Source of the DNA: CBDTTW01 sp965363675
GTDB taxonomy: Bacteria > Bacteroidota > Rhodothermia > Rhodothermales > DASSAV01
DNA length: 6,883 nt
Direction of reading: 5' to 3'
NCBI GenBank assembly: GCA_965363675.1
Contig: CBDTTW010000161.1
Location: forward strand, 1-6,883
A model generated the notes under the pieces. That model was not told where the DNA came from and did no database searches. It was given only the letters and a program-made list of their open reading frames with translations. Of this stretch, positions 1 through 5,849 are shown in pieces. The first letter of the stretch is position 1. Each line of letters starts with the position of its first letter. The translations under genes were made by a program, and so were the position numbers.

Positions 1-2
1 CC

Positions 3-932
3 CGCCGCATCGACTGGAGCCTCTCCGGCTTCCACGTGTCGCGCCTGTTGCCGGATTACAACCGGTATACGTACTTCCGCTACCGCCAGTTCGGGGGCGG
101 CCTCTCGGCCAGCTACCCGCTCGACAAGTTCCGCCGCATCGAGGCCGAGATGAGCCTGCTGGGCGTGAGCCAGTCCGACATCGGCGACCCGACGCTCACG
201 CCCGTCACGCGCTCGCTCGTGCACCCGAGCCTGACCTTCACGCGCGACGTGACGACGCCGGGGATGCTCTATCCGGTGGCGGGGCAGCGCCTGGCCCTGA
301 GCCTCTCGGGCAGCCCCGGCGGCTTCGGGGCGCAGCAATACCGCTTTGCGACGGCCCTGGCCGATGCGCGCTTCTACACGTCGGTGGGGCGGCAGCGCTA
401 CACGGCGGCGCTGCGCCTCTCGGCGGGCGCCTCGGTCGGGCCGGAGCCGCAGCTTTTCTACAGCTCGGGCGTGCAGAACTGGGTCAACCGCCGTTTCGAC
501 CCGGACAACGGCTTCCCGATCTCGGGCATCTCGGACTTCATCTTCGCCACGCCCGTGCTGCCGCTCCGGGGCGAGGCGCTCAACGCCGTCAACGGCTCGT
601 ACTTCGGGCTGCTCAACGGCGAGCTGCGGTTCCCGCTGGCGGCGGCGCTGCTGCCGGGGCCGCTGCCTCTTTTGCCGCTCTACCACATCCAGGGGGCCGC
701 CTTTGTCGATGCCGGCGCCATCTGGGGCGGGCGCGGCGCCGACAAACGCTTTAACCTGCTGGCGCGGGACGCCGAGGGCCGGCGCACGCTCGGCGACGTG
801 CTCGTCGGCTCGGGCTTCGGGCTGCGCAGCCTCGTGCTCGGCTACCCGGTGCGACTCGATTTCGGCTGGCCCTTCGACGGCCGCCGCTTCGGCCCCCGGC
901 GCACCTACCTCTCGATCGGTCTCGACTTCTGA
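3..932 (+). CDS. Outer-membrane beta-barrel protein, Omp85/D15 surface-antigen type (C-terminal part, 5' truncated)
   Basis: The reading frame is open from the first complete codon, so the gene begins outside the window. The GTG at 36 is an internal valine rather than a start. About 309 residues are visible. They are rich in alternating aromatic/glycine strands and end in the phenylalanine expected of an outer-membrane barrel (terminal YLSIGLDF). The end resembles the conserved tail of the bacterial surface antigen (D15) domain: an NGELRFPL strand, then GAAFVDAGAIWG, then GSGFGLRS and PVRLDFGWPFDG. Members of this superfamily sit in the outer membrane. Some (BamA/TamA) insert other proteins, and in Bacteroidota-like genomes the same barrel is often fused to an N-terminal beta-propeller; that part is not visible here. 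The role is therefore open: assembly factor or a propeller-barrel protein. The family assignment comes from motif recall, not a search. Confidence 0.8.
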   Translation, partial: RRIDWSLSGFHVSRLLPDYNRYTYFRYRQFGGGLSASYPLDKFRRIEAEMSLLGVSQSDIGDPTLTPVTRSLVHPSLTFTRDVTTPGMLYPVAGQRLALSLSGSPGGFGAQQYRFATALADARFYTSVGRQRYTAALRLSAGASVGPEPQLFYSSGVQNWVNRRFDPDNGFPISGISDFIFATPVLPLRGEALNAVNGSYFGLLNGELRFPLAAALLPGPLPLLPLYHIQGAAFVDAGAIWGGRGADKRFNLLARDAEGRRTLGDVLVGSGFGLRSLVLGYPVRLDFGWPFDGRRFGPRRTYLSIGLDF

Positions 933-945
933 GGCTTAAATCTTC

Positions 946-966
946 GGGCAGCCGGGGCGGGCGGGG
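946..966 (+). other. G-quadruplex-type motif upstream of tig
   Basis: Four runs of three or four G (946-948, 954-957, 959-961, 963-966) are separated by loops of 5, 1 and 1 bases, which satisfies the usual G3+N1-7 pattern. It lies on the coding strand, about ten bases before the candidate tig promoter element at 977. In a GC-rich genome such runs can occur by chance, and whether it folds is not known. Confidence 0.5.
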
Positions 967-976
967 CGGCCGTGTG

Positions 977-984
977 TATCTTGG
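977..984 (+). promoter_or_regulatory. Candidate -7 promoter element for tig (weak)
   Basis: TATCTTGG differs by one base from the Bacteroidota -7 consensus TAnnTTTG. It is one of the few AT-containing patches in the 198-bp gap between the barrel gene and tig. No TTG is found at the expected -33 distance, because that position falls in the G-run motif. If it is used, the mRNA leader would be about 140 nt and would include an inverted repeat (CGACGGC at 1036-1042 against GCCGTCG at 1065-1071). Confidence 0.28.
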
Positions 985-1130
985 GCGCGGCGGAACAGCG
1001 GCTCTGGCTGCGCATAAAAGCACGTTCTTGCACTCCGACGGCCTCCTGAGCAGTCCTCCGCCCTGCCGTCGCGGCGCGCGCCGGCCCCCCCTACCCCCGT
1101 TCTCCGAAGCTCCAGCCCTACGCCCCTGCC

Positions 1131-2621
1131 ATGCAGACCACCATCGACCAGACCGGCCCCGCCGAATACGAACTCAAGATCGAAGCCGCCCCCGAAGACC
1201 TCGCCCCGAGCATCGACAAGGCGCTGCGCACGCAGCGCGGCAAAGCGAACTTCAAGGGCTTCCGCGCCGGCAAGGCGCCGCTTCAGATGGTCAAGAAGCT
1301 TTACGGCGAGGCGCTGGCCCACGAGATCGTAGACCGCAAAATCCAGGAGACGTACCAGCAGGAAGTGGTGGACAACGACGCCTACGACGTGATGGGCCTG
1401 CCGAGCATCACCGAGTACGACTACCGGCTCGACGGCCCGCTCAAGGCCGTCATTCGTTTCGGGGTGCGCCCCGAGTTCGAGCTGCAAGACCTCTCGGGCG
1501 AGACCATCACGCGCGTAGTCTACCACGTCGGGGAGGAGGACGTGGACCGGATGATCGAGCGCCTGCGCCAGACGCAAGCCGAGCCGGCGCCCTCGGAGGA
1601 GGCCGCCGCCGAGACCAGCGTGGTCACCTTCGACGTGCAGGCCGTGGACCCGGCCACCGGGGCCGCGCTCATCGGCGAGCGCACCGAAGGCGTCACGTTC
1701 GCCCTGGACGACCCGCAGCTTCAGGACGAGTGGCGGGCCGTGCTGCTCGGGCATACGGCGGGCGAGACGTTCCGCGCTGAGATCCATCACGGCCGCAGCC
1801 ACGACGAGGAGCCGGAGCAGGAGGAGCTTCCGGGCGGCCACCCGCACGCCCCGCACGTGCACCATTACCAGGTGACCGTCACCGAAGTAAAGGAGCGGCG
1901 CCTGCCCGCGCTCGACGAGGAGTTCATCCGCCGCGCCACCTCGGGAGCGGCCTCCGACGAGGCGGGGCTGCGCGAGGCCCTGCGGCAACGGCTGGAGAGC
2001 ACCTGGAGCCAGCAGACGCGGCGCTACCTGCACGAGGAGGTCATCAACAAGATGGTGACCCTGCACGAGATCGCGCCGCCGCAGTCGCTCGTAGACCTGA
2101 TTTCCGAGTCGTTCGTGAAGGACGTCAAGAGCCGCAACAAGGGGCAGCTTCCGGCGCACTTCGACGAGCAGGCATACCGCGCCGAGATGCGCCCCGAGGC
2201 CGAGCGCCAGGCCCGCTGGATGCTCCTGCGCGACAAGGTGGTGGCGCAGCAGGGCATCGAGGTGACGGACGAGGACCGCGAGGGCTACTTTACGCGCTTG
2301 GCGGCCTCCGAGTCGGAGCTGAACGTGGAGCAGTACCGCAAGCTCTACGAGATGCTGCCCAACCTTGCGGGCGAGCTGAACCAGACGCTGCTCTCCGAGA
2401 AAGCCATCGACTACCTGGTGGGCCAGTTCCAGGTCGTCGAGAAGACCCGTGAGGCGCTCGCCGCCGACGCCGCCGCAGACGAGGACGAGGAGGACGCGAC
2501 GCCCGCCGACGAAGCAGCGCCTGCGGACGAAGCAGCGCCTGCGGACGAAGCAGCGCCCGCCGACGAAGCGGCGCCTGCGGACGCGGCGACGCCCGAAGCC
2601 GAGCCGAAGACCGCCGAGTAG
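1131..2621 (+). CDS. tig: Trigger factor (ribosome-associated chaperone) with His-rich PPIase insert and repeat tail
   Basis: This chaperone docks at the ribosomal exit tunnel and shields nascent chains. The product is 496 aa, against about 430 in E. coli. The N-terminal ribosome-binding domain covers roughly residues 1-115 and carries the signature GFRAGKAP at 43-50, the same position as in E. coli trigger factor, which supports this ATG. The FKBP-like region (about 160-255) retains VVTFDV and GHTAGETF, but the expected flap (FPEEYH-like) is replaced by a His/Glu/Pro-rich stretch at 217-245 with eight histidines, so prolyl isomerase activity is doubtful. The helical C-terminal substrate-binding domain follows, from about 260 to 440. 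The last 45 or so residues are an acidic tail of PADEAA repeats. There is no Shine-Dalgarno site. clpP follows after 110 bp on the same strand, and the two are probably co-transcribed, as is common for tig and clpP. Confidence 0.96.
   Translation: MQTTIDQTGPAEYELKIEAAPEDLAPSIDKALRTQRGKANFKGFRAGKAPLQMVKKLYGEALAHEIVDRKIQETYQQEVVDNDAYDVMGLPSITEYDYRLDGPLKAVIRFGVRPEFELQDLSGETITRVVYHVGEEDVDRMIERLRQTQAEPAPSEEAAAETSVVTFDVQAVDPATGAALIGERTEGVTFALDDPQLQDEWRAVLLGHTAGETFRAEIHHGRSHDEEPEQEELPGGHPHAPHVHHYQVTVTEVKERRLPALDEEFIRRATSGAASDEAGLREALRQRLESTWSQQTRRYLHEEVINKMVTLHEIAPPQSLVDLISESFVKDVKSRNKGQLPAHFDEQAYRAEMRPEAERQARWMLLRDKVVAQQGIEVTDEDREGYFTRLAASESELNVEQYRKLYEMLPNLAGELNQTLLSEKAIDYLVGQFQVVEKTREALAADAAADEDEEDATPADEAAPADEAAPADEAAPADEAAPADAATPEAEPKTAE
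1779..1865 (+). other. His/Glu-rich segment in the trigger factor PPIase domain
   Basis: This stretch encodes residues 217-245 of trigger factor. Histidines lie at 219, 220, 224, 237, 239, 242, 244 and 245 and surround an acidic core (DEEPEQEE). It sits where the FKBP flap and its FPxxY-type motif normally lie. The pattern recalls the metal-binding His-rich region of SlyD, another PPIase chaperone, but metal binding here is inference only. Confidence 0.6.
2502..2591 (+). repeat. 18-bp in-frame tandem repeat encoding PADEAA
   Basis: Four complete units and one degenerate fifth unit lie head to tail in the 3' end of tig. Units two and three (2520-2537 and 2538-2555) are identical at the DNA level: cctgcggacgaagcagcg. 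Units one and four differ only at synonymous positions, and unit five drifts to PADAAT. Because the period is a multiple of three, copy-number change lengthens or shortens the acidic tail without breaking the frame. Confidence 0.92.
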
Positions 2622-2633
2622 AGGCCCTGCCGG

Positions 2634-2671
2634 GGCGTTGCGGGCCGGGCGCCGGCGCCGGAACCAACGCC
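2634..2671 (+). other. GC-rich imperfect hairpin between tig and clpP
   Basis: GGCGTTG (2634-2640) pairs with CAACGCC (2665-2671). Inside, CCGG (2645-2648) can pair with CCGG (2658-2661), and the core contains the 12-bp self-complementary GGCGCCGGCGCC at 2648-2659. It begins 12 bases after the tig stop. No T-run follows, so it is not a standard intrinsic terminator. It could act as an mRNA 3' stabiliser or processing site within a tig-clpP transcript. The rest of the 110-bp spacer shows no clear promoter. Confidence 0.4.
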
Positions 2672-2731
2672 GCGCGTATCCGGTTCGGTACAGCACCCCC
2701 TTCACAACGGCAATTCCAGCGGTGGTTATCT

Positions 2732-3454
2732 ATGGTTGACGATTTCATCAAGTTCAGCCGCGGCCTGACGGGCGTCCCGGAAGGCATCTACAGCGGCCCG
2801 TTCCGCGAGCAATCCATGGCGGCGCTCGTGCCGATGGTGGTCGAGCAGACGACGCGGGGCGAGCGCGCCTACGACATCTTCAGCCGGCTGCTCAAGGAGC
2901 GCATCGTCCTGATCGGCACACCGATCAACGACGCCATCGCCAACCTGGCCGTGGCGCAGCTCCTATTCCTGGCGAGCGAGGATCCGGACCGCGAGATCAA
3001 CATCTACATCAACTCGCCCGGCGGCGTCGTCTACAGCGGCCTGGCCGTCTACGACACCATGCAATGGGTCTCGTGCCCCGTTGCGACGATTTGCGTGGGC
3101 CTGGCCGCTTCGATGGGGTCGGTGCTGCTCACGGCGGGCACCAAGGGGCGGCGCTCGGCGCTGCCCAACTCGCGCATCATGCTGCACCAGCCGCTCGGCG
3201 GCGCGCAGGGGCAAGCCTCCGACATCGAGATCCAGGCGCGCGAGATCCTCTGGCTCAAGGAGCGCCTCTACCGCATCCTCGCCCACCACTCGGGCAAGGA
3301 CCTCAAGCAGCTCGAACGCGACTCCGACCGCGACTACTGGCTCAGCGCCCACGACGCCAAGGAGTACGGACTTATCGACACGGTGCTCGAACCGAAGCGC
3401 GGCTTCATCCCGACCACCAACGGCTCGGACACGATCAGCAAGACCGACGGTTAA
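2732..3454 (+). CDS. clpP: ATP-dependent Clp protease proteolytic subunit ClpP
   Basis: This is the serine peptidase that forms the tetradecameric chamber degrading proteins unfolded by a Clp ATPase in the cytoplasm. The product is 240 aa. The catalytic triad is intact: Ser127 in GLAASMGS, His152 in MLHQP, and Asp201 in SDRDYWLS, with the same His-Asp spacing as E. coli ClpP. The oligomerisation and handle region QPLGGAQGQASDIEIQA is intact. The 240 aa exceed the usual 195-210 because of a leader of about 30 residues (MVDDFIKFSRGLTG...) before ALVPMVVEQTTRGERAYD. Bacteroidota ClpPs have a comparable propeptide, so I keep this ATG; an internal ATG at 2816 would give a 212-aa protein. The gene follows tig and ends at a strong terminator. 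No clpX is present in the window, so the ATPase partner must be encoded elsewhere. Confidence 0.97.
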   Translation: MVDDFIKFSRGLTGVPEGIYSGPFREQSMAALVPMVVEQTTRGERAYDIFSRLLKERIVLIGTPINDAIANLAVAQLLFLASEDPDREINIYINSPGGVVYSGLAVYDTMQWVSCPVATICVGLAASMGSVLLTAGTKGRRSALPNSRIMLHQPLGGAQGQASDIEIQAREILWLKERLYRILAHHSGKDLKQLERDSDRDYWLSAHDAKEYGLIDTVLEPKRGFIPTTNGSDTISKTDG

Positions 3455-3470
3455 GGCCCGCCGCTCCGCG

Positions 3471-3507
3471 AAAAGGCAGCCCCTCGCAAAGGGCTGCCTT
3501 TTTCTTT
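3471..3507 (+). terminator. Intrinsic terminator after clpP
   Basis: GGCAGCCC (3475-3482) pairs perfectly with GGGCTGCC (3491-3498) across an 8-nt loop. The stem can be extended by AAAA/TTTT pairs, and it is followed by the T-rich run TTTTTCTTT. It starts 17 bases after the clpP stop and closes the tig-clpP unit. Confidence 0.93.
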
Positions 3508-3522
3508 ATACGACGCTCACGG

Positions 3523-3548
3523 ATTATTAACGCTTCGGCGTTGGTAAT
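3523..3548 (+). other. 11-bp hairpin with UUCG tetraloop between clpP and the receiver gene
   Basis: ATTATTAACGC (3523-3533) pairs with GCGTTGGTAAT (3538-3548) around a TTCG loop closed by C-G, the very stable cUUCGg form. Two of the eleven pairs are U-G wobbles, at 3527-3528 against 3543-3544. These form only in the + strand transcript; on the other strand they would be A-C mismatches. This suggests the structure is selected as RNA on the + strand. No T-run follows, so it is not a second terminator. Confidence 0.5.
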
Positions 3549-3571
3549 GCCCCGGCGGCTCCCGTTATTTG
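3541..3571 (+). promoter_or_regulatory. Candidate Bacteroidota-type promoter for the receiver gene
   Basis: TTG at 3541-3543 is followed after 20 bases by GTTATTTG at 3564-3571, which keeps the TTTG half of the -7 consensus TAnnTTTG but misses its first two bases. The spacing fits the -33/-7 architecture. Transcription would begin near 3578, leaving a leader of about 45 nt before the ATG at 3625. The -33 TTG overlaps the 3' arm of the UUCG hairpin. Confidence 0.33.
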
Positions 3572-3624
3572 CACGACGCGGCGCTCCCCGCCCGAGCGCT
3601 TTCCTCCACGCCCGCGCAACCGCC

Positions 3625-4020
3625 ATGACCGAGACCCCCCTGGCCGGCAAAACCGTACTGCTGGTGGACAACCACCCGTACGCCCGCGAGGCCATGCACG
3701 ACCTGCTCGAACTCTACGGCGCCGAGGTCGTCATGGCGTTCGACGGGCTCTCCGGGCTCGAACAGGCGCGCACGCGCCGCCCGGACCTGGTGCTGTGCGA
3801 TTACATGATGGAGGACATGGACGGCCTCGAAGTGCTGCGCACGCTGCGCGCCGACGCAACCACGGCGGCCATTCCGTTCATCGCCATCACGGTGAGTATG
3901 GATCCGGCGATCCGCGAGCGGTTTTTGGAGGCCGGGGCCGACGCATTCCTCATCAAGGTGGACGACGTGTTCCACCTGCAACAGACCATCGAGCGGGTGC
4001 TGCGCGGCGAGGCCGGCTAG
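3625..4020 (+). CDS. Stand-alone CheY-like response-regulator receiver protein
   Basis: A 131-aa single receiver domain with no output domain. Such proteins take a phosphoryl group from a histidine kinase and act through protein-protein contact. The phosphoacceptor is Asp59 in LVLCDYMMEDMDG, the switch threonine is Thr89 (IAITVS), the aromatic switch residue is Phe108, and the conserved lysine is Lys111 in GADAFLIK. Two positions are unusual. The acidic pair is Asp15-Asn16 (LLVDNHP) instead of two acidic residues, and Lys111 is followed by Val rather than the normal Pro. Phosphorylation may therefore be weakened or altered. The ATG at 3625 puts the first strand at the usual distance from the N-terminus; an in-frame ATG at 3547 would add 26 Arg-rich residues and is less likely. 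No kinase gene is nearby. The stop lies 5 bp from the stop of the convergent acyltransferase. Confidence 0.9.
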   Translation: MTETPLAGKTVLLVDNHPYAREAMHDLLELYGAEVVMAFDGLSGLEQARTRRPDLVLCDYMMEDMDGLEVLRTLRADATTAAIPFIAITVSMDPAIRERFLEAGADAFLIKVDDVFHLQQTIERVLRGEAG

Positions 4021-4025
4021 GCCGT

Positions 4026-5192
4026 CTACGAGACCGCTTCGCGCAGCACGGGCGCACGCGCCAGCAGGGCCGCCGCCGCAAAGCACAGCGCCGCCGCAAT
4101 GGCCGCCACGAGCGGGATGCTAAGGACGGCAGGCAGCATTTCGAGGCGCACGCCGAGGCGCGCCAGCTCGCGCAGGGCCAGGGGGTGCAGCGCGTAGACC
4201 CCGAGCGTGAGCGGCGCCAGGCGCCCGAGCACGCGCGCCGCGCCCGCCGGGAGCCGGCGCGGCGCTTCGACGCGCAGCCACCACGCCGCCAGAAACGTCG
4301 CGCCGACGATGGGCGGGCTGAGCAGCTTCAGGAAGAACAGCCACGCCCCCGGCGCGCCGCCCAGCTCCACGCCATGCAGGGCGTACGACGCGGCGGCGCT
4401 GAAAAGCACACACAGGGGCGCCAGCACGGGCGCGCGGCGCGCCCACGCCGCGATGCGCGGCGCCGGCGGCCCGGCCAGCCAGTAGCCGCACAGGTACAGC
4501 CCAAGGTACGGCATCCAGAGCGTGAGGAGCGGCGGCGGCGCGGGCAGCCGCCAGAACGTCGCGGCGGCGGCATGCGCCATGCCCGCTGCGACGAGGCCCC
4601 CGGCCAGCAGGGCGGCGCGCCGCCCCCCCAGCCGCCTGAGCAGCGCGCGCAGGAACGGCGTGAGCGCGTAGAGCCACGGCAGCATGAACAAATACCACAG
4701 GTGGTAGTAGGGCGCGCCCTGCCCGACGAGCCGGAGCGCATGGGGCAAATCGAGCCCGTTGCGCACGTGCTGGTAGCCGAGGTAAAACAGCGTCCATACG
4801 ACGAGCGGCAGGAGGATGCGGCGGGCGCGGCGGCGCAGAAACACCCACGCGGGGGCGTCCGGCGCACGAGCGTCCAGCAGCAGCGCCCCGCTGACCATCA
4901 GGAACACCCCGATGCACCAGCGCCCCCCGGCGTTGTAGAGGATGGCGGCCCACCACCCCGCCGAGCCGAACGCCGCCGGATCGACGACGAGGCGGCCGCT
5001 CGCGTGCACCACCACGACGGCCAGGGCCGCCGCCGTGCGCGCCGCGTCGGCCCAGAGCCTCCGCGCCGGGGCGCCCGGAATGGCCCCGTCGGCGGGCGGC
5101 GCGCCGGAATCCTTAGCGGCGGCGGCCGGTTTACCCCCCCGGAACGAATCTGCCGCATCCTTGGTCTTGGAATGACACGTTTCTATATGCAT
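4026..5192 (-). CDS. Membrane-bound acyltransferase, acyltransferase-3 (OafA/WecH-like) family
   Basis: A 388-aa polytopic membrane protein. Enzymes of this family move acyl groups, often acetyl, onto surface polysaccharides, lipids or other envelope molecules. Seen in the sequence: the R-X10-H motif of the family (Arg52 to His63 in DAARTAAALAVVVVHAS), MVSGALLL (99-106), the conserved HLWYLFMLPWLYALTP (164-179) and GVYALHPL (331-338). About ten hydrophobic segments follow one another to the C-terminus. The first 48 or so residues are hydrophilic, Ala/Pro/Gly-rich and probably cytoplasmic. I place the start at the ATG reading from 5192 because no ATG, GTG or TTG codon lies between it and the first membrane segment. 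That places it inside the 5' end of the divergent msrA. GGAGG stands only 2 nt before this ATG, too close for a normal ribosome site. The substrate is unknown. Confidence 0.87.
   Translation of the reverse strand: MHIETCHSKTKDAADSFRGGKPAAAAKDSGAPPADGAIPGAPARRLWADAARTAAALAVVVVHASGRLVVDPAAFGSAGWWAAILYNAGGRWCIGVFLMVSGALLLDARAPDAPAWVFLRRRARRILLPLVVWTLFYLGYQHVRNGLDLPHALRLVGQGAPYYHLWYLFMLPWLYALTPFLRALLRRLGGRRAALLAGGLVAAGMAHAAAATFWRLPAPPPLLTLWMPYLGLYLCGYWLAGPPAPRIAAWARRAPVLAPLCVLFSAAASYALHGVELGGAPGAWLFFLKLLSPPIVGATFLAAWWLRVEAPRRLPAGAARVLGRLAPLTLGVYALHPLALRELARLGVRLEMLPAVLSIPLVAAIAAALCFAAAALLARAPVLREAVS
5130..5192. promoter_or_regulatory. Overlapping divergent 5' ends of the acyltransferase gene and msrA
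   Basis: The + strand msrA start (ATG 5172, or ATG 5187) and the - strand acyltransferase start (ATG reading from 5192) overlap. The palindrome ATGCAT at 5187-5192 contains a start-type ATG on each strand. A weak -7-like element for msrA, CATCCTTG at 5156-5163 (two mismatches to TAnnTTTG), lies just before its ATG and would give a nearly leaderless mRNA. The acyltransferase promoter would have to lie within the msrA signal-peptide region. Confidence 0.35.
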
Positions 5193-5837
5193 ATCCTCCG
5201 CTGCCTTGCGGCGCTGCTCGTCGCGCTGTGCGCCGCGCAAAATAACGCCGCCCACGCCAAACCCCCCGATGCCATGCCCGATCTGGAAGGCCCCGCCGCC
5301 CGCACCGAACTCGCCACCTTCGGCGGCGGCTGCTTCTGGTGCCTCGAACCGCTGTTTGAAGAGCTGAAGGGCGTCCGCGCCGTAGCCCCCGGCTATGCCG
5401 GCGGGGCGCGCCCCAACCCCACCTACGAGCAGGTCTGCTCGGGGGCTACCGGCCACGCCGAAGTGGTCCAGGTGACGTTCGACCCGGATGTGATCTCCTA
5501 CGAGGATCTGCTGCGCGTTTTCTTCGGCATCCACGACCCCACTACGCTCAACCGCCAGGGCGCCGACGTGGGCACGCAGTACCGCTCGGTGATCTTCTAC
5601 CACTCGGCCGCGCAGAAGGCCGCCGCCGAGCGCATCATGGCCGAGGTGGCGGAGAAAGGCGTCTGGAGCCGGCCCCTCGTGACCGAGGTCGCCCCGTACA
5701 AGGCGTTTTACGTGGCTGAGGAGTATCACCACGACTACTACCGCAAGAACCCCGGCGCAGGTTACTGCCGCATCGTGATCGAGCCGAAGGTGCTCAAGTT
5801 CCGGAAGGAGCACGCCGCGCGCCTGAAGCAGCGCTAG
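5172..5837 (+). CDS. msrA: Peptide-methionine (S)-S-oxide reductase MsrA, exported form
   Basis: Reduces methionine-S-sulfoxide in proteins back to methionine. The product is 221 aa with the catalytic motif GGGCFWC (nucleophile Cys54), CSGATGHAEVVQ (89-100), HDPTTLNRQGADVGTQYRS (121-139) and the C-terminal GYCRIVIEPK with probable resolving Cys199. The N-terminus (MTRFYMHILRCLAALLVALCAAQ...) is a Sec signal peptide with a likely cut after AAHA at residue 29, so the enzyme should act in the periplasm rather than the cytoplasm. The cysteine in LVALC does not fit a lipobox because Leu precedes it. The start could be ATG 5172 or ATG 5187 (216 aa); both keep the hydrophobic signal core. The gene is divergent from and overlaps the acyltransferase, and ends 12 bp before the convergent barrel gene. 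No msrB or electron-donor gene is visible here. Confidence 0.95.
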   Translation: MTRFYMHILRCLAALLVALCAAQNNAAHAKPPDAMPDLEGPAARTELATFGGGCFWCLEPLFEELKGVRAVAPGYAGGARPNPTYEQVCSGATGHAEVVQVTFDPDVISYEDLLRVFFGIHDPTTLNRQGADVGTQYRSVIFYHSAAQKAAAERIMAEVAEKGVWSRPLVTEVAPYKAFYVAEEYHHDYYRKNPGAGYCRIVIEPKVLKFRKEHAARLKQR

Positions 5838-5849
5838 CAGGAAGCGGCG

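Noticed and set aside
2502..2591. CRISPR-like array
   Set aside because: The repeats are contiguous 18-bp units with no spacers, and they are in frame inside tig.
936..2705. 589-aa open frame on the - strand opposite trigger factor
   Set aside because: It is the antisense of a clear tig gene. It is long only because GC-rich codons leave few stops, and its Arg/Leu/Val-rich product, including RRRCFV repeats, mirrors the 18-bp array.
3064..3624. Long N-terminal extension of the receiver frame
   Set aside because: It overlaps clpP out of frame and runs across an intrinsic terminator. The receiver fold begins properly at the ATG at 3625.
5190..5199. GGAGG as ribosome-binding site of the acyltransferase
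   Set aside because: It is only 2 nt from the ATG, too close to function normally. It is also part of the msrA coding sequence, and other genes here lack such sites.
5217..5231. Lipobox (LVALC) making MsrA a lipoprotein
   Set aside because: Leu directly before the cysteine does not fit the small residue required there. A normal signal-peptidase I site (AAHA) follows.
5193..5813. 207-residue N-terminal extension of the acyltransferase frame
   Set aside because: It lies antisense to the conserved msrA coding sequence and has no domain character. The family motifs begin about 50 residues after the ATG at 5192.
3795..5837. 680-aa + strand frame that would fuse an Arg-rich N-terminus to MsrA
   Set aside because: The first 459 residues are low-complexity Arg/Ala/Gly translation opposite the acyltransferase. 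The true start is at the signal peptide (5172 or 5187).
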